Translations under genes and position numbers: made by a program
The notes under the pieces: generated by a model
Seen by the model: only the letters and a program-made list of their open reading frames with translations
Database searches by the model: none
What the model was told of the DNA's origin: nothing
Assembly: GCF_004168625.1 (NCBI RefSeq)
Contig: NZ_SDWW01000009.1
Span: 42,804 to 106,803 of the forward strand
Reading direction: 5' to 3'
Source of the DNA: Pengzhenrongella frigida
GTDB taxonomy: Bacteria; Actinomycetota; Actinomycetes; Actinomycetales; Cellulomonadaceae
DNA length: 64,000 nucleotides
Part shown: positions 61,082 to 64,000 of the stretch, piece after piece
How positions within the stretch are numbered: the first letter of the stretch is position 1
Layout: every line of letters begins with the position of its first letter

Positions 61082-61342
61082 GTGGCCGATCGTCAGCACG
61101 ACGCCACAGGTCCAATCACCCATCTTCCACCCTTCACCCCTGAGCAGGCCGCCCGGGCTGTCGAGCACGACCTCGCCGTGGTCCTGGTCGAGCGCGTCGA
61201 CCTCGAGCATGTTCGCCGTCGCGCCCTGTTCAACTTGCCCGCCGCAGCACGAGCTGAGCGCCGAGCACGTGACGCCGGCAAGGCCGTCCGCGTCGTCCTG
61301 GTGCGCCTCGAGCCCGTCGGTGTGGTGGTCTCGGATGACTGA
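61082..61342 (+). CDS. Small element protein of unknown function
   Basis: An 86-residue protein, Arg/Ala/Val-rich, with LVERVDLEHVRRRALFNLPA and a Val-rich end (VRVVLVRLEPVGVVVSDD). It starts with GTG 4 bases after the alpA-like stop and overlaps the next gene by 8 bp; the tight spacing is the main support. No family recognised. Confidence 0.55.
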   Translation: MADRQHDATGPITHLPPFTPEQAARAVEHDLAVVLVERVDLEHVRRRALFNLPAAARAERRARDAGKAVRVVLVRLEPVGVVVSDD

Positions 61343-61622
61343 ACCTCGAGAGATCCCGGCGCTTCACGAGATCAGCCCGTGGGGCCGTCAGATCGTCCTA
61401 GCGCATATCGAGAGTGAGCGCGCATCGGCCCTCGCACTGGGCATCGCCATTGGCCGTCAGGAGGTCTATGACGCCTGGCACCAGACCGCCGTGGTCTCCG
61501 CAGCGGTCGCGCAGATGATCGCCAACACCCCGAGCTACGCCGAACTCTGCCGACGTCGTGGCGAACCCGAGCTAGCCGCCCGACAGCTCGCCACGCTCTC
61601 GGCTAATGGGGTGACATCTTGA
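61335..61622 (+). CDS. Small helical element protein of unknown function
   Basis: A 95-residue, mostly helical protein (SPWGRQIVLAHIESERASAL; VYDAWHQTAVVSAAVAQMIA). It overlaps the genes on both sides: 8 bp with the previous one and TTGA with the ATPase gene. No family recognised; the operon position suggests a function in replication or control of the element. Confidence 0.6.
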   Translation: MTEPREIPALHEISPWGRQIVLAHIESERASALALGIAIGRQEVYDAWHQTAVVSAAVAQMIANTPSYAELCRRRGEPELAARQLATLSANGVTS

Positions 61623-62875
61623 CGGTCGCTCACGACGTCGCATGGCCCGAGACGGCCGAGCCCGGGACCGTTCCGCCTGAGCAGATCGCCGCTCAGCACG
61701 CCGCGAGCCGTTCCCCGAGTGTTCCCCGGGAACAGGGAACAGGGACGATCTCGAGTGTTCCCTGTTCCCGTACCCCGGGTGTGGGGAACGGGGAACAGAG
61801 CCTCTACACCGACGTTGCCGCGCTACTCGACGGCACGATGCCCAAGCCGCCCAAGCCCACCTACCTGTATCGGACCGATGGGTGCGCGCTGTTCTACCCG
61901 GGGCAGGTCTCGCTCGTGTTCGGAGATCCCGAGAGCGGCAAGACGTGGATCTGTCTCGCGTGCGTTGCCGAGGTGCTCTCACACGGTCACAGCGCGCTCG
62001 TGATCGACCTCGACCACAACGGGCCGCACTCGACCATTGCCCGCCTCATCATGCTGGGGGCGCCTGAGACCGCACTACGCGATCCCGCGCGGTTCCGGTA
62101 CGCCGAGCCCGAGGACGGCGCCGAGCTCGTGGCGATCGTTCACGACGCCTCGACGTGGAAGCCCGACGTCGTGGTGCTCGACTCGCTCGGGGAGATCGTG
62201 CCGCTGTTCGGCAGGTCGAGCAACAACCCCGACGACTTCACCCTCGTGCACTCGCTCGTGATGAAGCCGCTAGCGATGGGTGGCGCCGCCGTCCTGTGCA
62301 TCGACCACCTAGCCAAGGGCGCCGAGTCACGCGCTCAGGGGTCGACGGGGACAGCCGCCAAGCGTCGTGCTATCGGCGGGATCTCGCTCCGGGTGACTCT
62401 CCGGGATGCGTTCGTGCCCGGCAAGGGTGGCGCCGCCTACCTCGTGGTCAACAAGGATCGGCACGGGGGAGTCCGGGCGAACTGCCCCACGGGGGACAAG
62501 GAACCCCTAGCGGGAACGTTCGTGATGACCTCGAATGGCGAGGACGAGACCGAGTGGCAGATCGTCGCGCCGGCGAACAACGACCGGAACCCGGGGGAGA
62601 TCGCAGACGCCGCCGACGTCGCAGCACTCGCCGCCCTCGACCCCCGACCTGCCTCGGTCCGGGACGTCAAAGAGCGCATGAAGTGGCGCTCAGAGCGTGC
62701 CAATGCTGCTCTCAAGGCATGGCGCGAACTGCCTGATCCCGCGTGTTCCCCGTTCCCCACACCGGGGGTCGGGGAACGGGGAACAGAGCCCGATGGAACG
62801 TGCTCGATCTGTCACACGGGGATGTTCAACCTCGGAGACGGCGCCACAACCCACCCGGTATGCGGTGCCCGATGA
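61619..62875 (+). CDS. RepA-like AAA/RecA-fold ATPase of the element
   Basis: A 418-residue ATPase of the RepA/RSF1010-KaiC-like group, probably the replicative helicase or replication initiator ATPase. YPGQVSLVFGDPESGKTW holds Walker A (about residue 101), VVVLDSLGEIVPLFG Walker B (about 184), AVLCIDHLAKG a further motif. The C terminus has a possible zinc site (CSICHTGMF and a later Cys in HPVCGAR). TTG 61619 overlaps the previous stop. N-terminal residues 30-65 and C-terminal 375-395 are encoded by GTTCCC-type hairpin repeats and look like linkers. Confidence 0.82.
   Translation: MTVAHDVAWPETAEPGTVPPEQIAAQHAASRSPSVPREQGTGTISSVPCSRTPGVGNGEQSLYTDVAALLDGTMPKPPKPTYLYRTDGCALFYPGQVSLVFGDPESGKTWICLACVAEVLSHGHSALVIDLDHNGPHSTIARLIMLGAPETALRDPARFRYAEPEDGAELVAIVHDASTWKPDVVVLDSLGEIVPLFGRSSNNPDDFTLVHSLVMKPLAMGGAAVLCIDHLAKGAESRAQGSTGTAAKRRAIGGISLRVTLRDAFVPGKGGAAYLVVNKDRHGGVRANCPTGDKEPLAGTFVMTSNGEDETEWQIVAPANNDRNPGEIADAADVAALAALDPRPASVRDVKERMKWRSERANAALKAWRELPDPACSPFPTPGVGERGTEPDGTCSICHTGMFNLGDGATTHPVCGAR
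61720..61797. repeat. GTTCCC-type hairpin cluster, 5' copy
   Basis: TGTTCCCCGGGAACA (61720-61734) is a palindrome; then TGTTCCCTGTTCCC (61756-61769) pairs with GGGAACGGGGAACA (61784-61797), one mismatch, around a 14-base loop. It lies inside the 5' part of the RepA-like gene, outside the ATPase core. Confidence 0.85.
62744..62785. repeat. GTTCCC-type hairpin, 3' copy
   Basis: TGTTCCCCGTTCCCC (62744-62758) pairs perfectly with GGGGAACGGGGAACA (62771-62785), loop 12 bases. The right arm plus GAGCC is identical to that of the 5' copy, 988 bp away, in the same orientation. Confidence 0.9.
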
Positions 62876-63024
62876 TGCTCGACGAGCTCGTGAACCGTCA
62901 CCTAGGCGGCGGGTGCGACGACTGTGGCGCCTGCCAAACGCTCACGACCGATGGGGCCGGGATCTACGTCCTGACGGTCTCCCATGACCACTCGTGCCCG
63001 TACCTCGCGGGGGTGACCCGATGA
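62872..63024 (+). CDS. Cys-rich mini-protein
   Basis: A 50-residue protein with GGGCDDCGACQTL (CxxCxxC) and a later HDHSCPY, a likely zinc-binding knuckle. The ATG overlaps the ATPase stop (ATGA) and its stop overlaps the WhiB-like gene (ATGA), so it is translated as part of this chain. Family unknown. Confidence 0.6.
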   Translation: MMLDELVNRHLGGGCDDCGACQTLTTDGAGIYVLTVSHDHSCPYLAGVTR

Positions 63025-63290
63025 CCACCCGCGCCGATCTGCTCGAGGCCCTGGGCAACCTCTCCGAGGTGGGCCGCGTGGCCCCGTGCTGGGCCGATCC
63101 CCTCGCCGGTTGGGTATCCGAGATCCCACGCGAGGTACGGGCCGCCAAGAGGCTTTGCGCGCCCTGCCCAGCGTTCACGGGATGCCGCGAGTACGGCACC
63201 GGCGAGGGCAAGCGCGAATTAGGAGTGTATGCGGGCCAAAGCATGACCGAACGACTCAACCGAACGACCAACCCAACGAAAGCAGCCTGA
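63021..63290 (+). CDS. WhiB-family iron-sulfur regulator
   Basis: An 89-residue WhiB-like protein. The four cluster Cys are present in the usual order: APCWADP (about residue 23), then CAPC (46 and 49) and TGCREYG (55). The following turn, usually GVWGG, reads GVYAG, and a basic end follows. WhiB-like proteins bind a [4Fe-4S] cluster and sigma factor region 4; element-borne copies can alter host transcription. ATG overlaps the previous stop. Confidence 0.88.
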   Translation: MTTRADLLEALGNLSEVGRVAPCWADPLAGWVSEIPREVRAAKRLCAPCPAFTGCREYGTGEGKRELGVYAGQSMTERLNRTTNPTKAA

Positions 63291-63291
63291 C

Positions 63292-63501
63292 ATGACCCCG
63301 ACCCTCCACGTCCTCGCAGAGCGCCAGCACACGGCGCTGCACGAGCCATCCGACCAGTTCCGCACCATCCGAGCGCGCGCGGTCGATCAGCCTCGTATCG
63401 GGGCGTCCGTGCACCTGGGCGAGTGGTCGATGAGCCCCGACGATGCGCGACTGCTCGCCGCTTCGCTGAACCTGCTCGCCGACTCGATCGAGGAGAACTG
63501 A
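63292..63501 (+). CDS. Small element protein of unknown function
   Basis: A 69-residue protein whose C-terminal half reads ASVHLGEWSMSPDDARLLAA followed by SLNLLADSIEEN, a strand and helix unit often seen in short phage proteins of actinobacteria. It starts 1 base after the WhiB-like stop. No ribosome-binding site of its own beyond GAAAGCAGCC; translation is likely coupled. Confidence 0.6.
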   Translation: MTPTLHVLAERQHTALHEPSDQFRTIRARAVDQPRIGASVHLGEWSMSPDDARLLAASLNLLADSIEEN

Positions 63502-63503
63502 CC

Positions 63504-63899
63504 ATGGGTATCCCTGGCGTCCTCTCCAACCTCATCCCTGACGGACCCGACTGGATCGGCCGCGCGATTCGCGACATCGAACGAACGGCGATGGAGGACC
63601 GCGCGGCCGTCGCTCAGTCGTTCGGACCCGTGATGACGAACCTCGCCGAGAAGCAGGCCGCGCTAGAGGCTCAGCAGGTCGCGCTCGCCGCTCAGGACGT
63701 CGTGATCCTCGCGCAAACCGAAGCGCTCGCGGCGCAGGACGTGAAGATCCTCGAGCTCATCGCTGCTCAGGTGGGCGCCGATGGGCAGACCGTCGGCTTG
63801 CTCGGGGACTCGATCGGGGCCGTGTGGGCTGACTACGTGATCACGAGCCACACAGCGCCGTCCTGGGCTGCGAAAGCCCTACGGGTCAGGATGAGTTGA
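63504..63899 (+). CDS. Coiled-coil element protein
   Basis: The 131-residue protein has a short N-terminal region (GIPGVLSNLIPDGPDWIGRA) and a central coiled coil of near repeats (ALEAQQVALAAQDVVILAQ, then EALAAQDVKILELIAAQ), then a C-terminal segment with AVWADYVITSHTAPSWAAK. The repeat and Gly-rich ends recall phage fibre or virion-associated proteins, but I cannot assign a function. GGAGAACTGACC precedes the ATG. Confidence 0.65.
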   Translation: MGIPGVLSNLIPDGPDWIGRAIRDIERTAMEDRAAVAQSFGPVMTNLAEKQAALEAQQVALAAQDVVILAQTEALAAQDVKILELIAAQVGADGQTVGLLGDSIGAVWADYVITSHTAPSWAAKALRVRMS

Positions 63900-63956
63900 G
63901 GCCGGTGGTTCATAGCAAGTCCGCCAGCGTGGGGCGTGAACCAGGAGTTCATCAGC

Positions 63957-64000
63957 ATGAGTTCGTCTTTGATCGCGGTACGCGACGATGGTCGTATGAG
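63957..64000 (+). CDS. Start of a further element gene, cut by the window edge
   Basis: AGGAG lies 11 bases before ATG 63957, which opens MSSSLIAVRDDGRM and runs off the right end. Only 14 codons are visible, so no function can be given. Confidence 0.4.
   Translation, partial: MSSSLIAVRDDGRM

Overview
The window comes from a very GC-rich actinobacterial chromosome. The gene set suggests Micrococcales, most like a Cellulomonas-type organism: an AccA3/AccD5/AccE-type acyl-CoA carboxylase with Maf and BirA nearby, LpdA-type quinone reductase, four-gene succinate dehydrogenase, AdhE, efeUOB, a WhiB protein, and many genes that start directly behind a TANNNT -10 box (leaderless mRNAs). The taxon is an inference; no rRNA or other marker is present.

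Layout. 1-4.1 kb: tail of a YihY/BrkB membrane protein, then sdhCDAB on the minus strand. 4.2-6.7 kb: mannose-1-phosphate guanylyltransferase and an M20 amidohydrolase. 6.8-19.2 kb: a nucleoside uptake and salvage cluster. It holds a BMP-family lipoprotein, an ABC ATPase and two permeases, then cytidine deaminase, thymidine phosphorylase, adenosine deaminase, purine nucleoside phosphorylase and a PGM2-like sugar-phosphate mutase that could turn pentose-1-phosphates into pentose-5-phosphates. A predicted C39-like cysteine peptidase sits inside the cluster. 19.3-25 kb: LpdA, a protein of unknown function, and efeUOB iron uptake behind an IdeR/DtxR-like box. 25-34.3 kb: acyl-CoA carboxylase genes (accA, accD, accE) mixed with NUDIX, maf, VKOR, a DUF885 peptidase and birA. 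34.4-44.6 kb: class III adenylate cyclase, YedK/HMCES, Bcr/CflA transporter, aminotransferase, a 42-aa membrane peptide, a coiled-coil lipoprotein, AdhE, a flavoprotein and a Lon-N-like protein.

44.6-58.4 kb is more accessory: a gene with four cold-shock domains flanked by two halves of a dead RHH/ParE toxin-antitoxin locus, a 0.9-kb non-coding stretch with two near-identical 18-bp palindromes, a SNF2 ATPase, an XRE regulator divergent from a methionine aminopeptidase across a shared operator, an ArsR/AHSA1 pair with a clear operator-promoter, an ECF42-type sigma factor with its DGPF partner, VOC proteins, GrpB, small membrane proteins, a frameshifted secreted protein and a HicB-like protein.

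58.56 kb to the right edge is the left part of an integrated mobile element. A 3' tRNA fragment (attachment site) is followed by a tyrosine recombinase, an origin-like region with DnaA boxes and GTGCACA repeats, an AlpA/Xis-like HTH protein, and a tightly overlapping run of small genes including a RepA-like ATPase, a Cys-rich mini-protein, a WhiB-like protein and a coiled-coil protein. The RepA-like gene carries matching GTTCCC-type hairpins on both sides of its ATPase core. The element continues beyond the window; it resembles a plasmid-like integrative element or phage satellite more than a full prophage.
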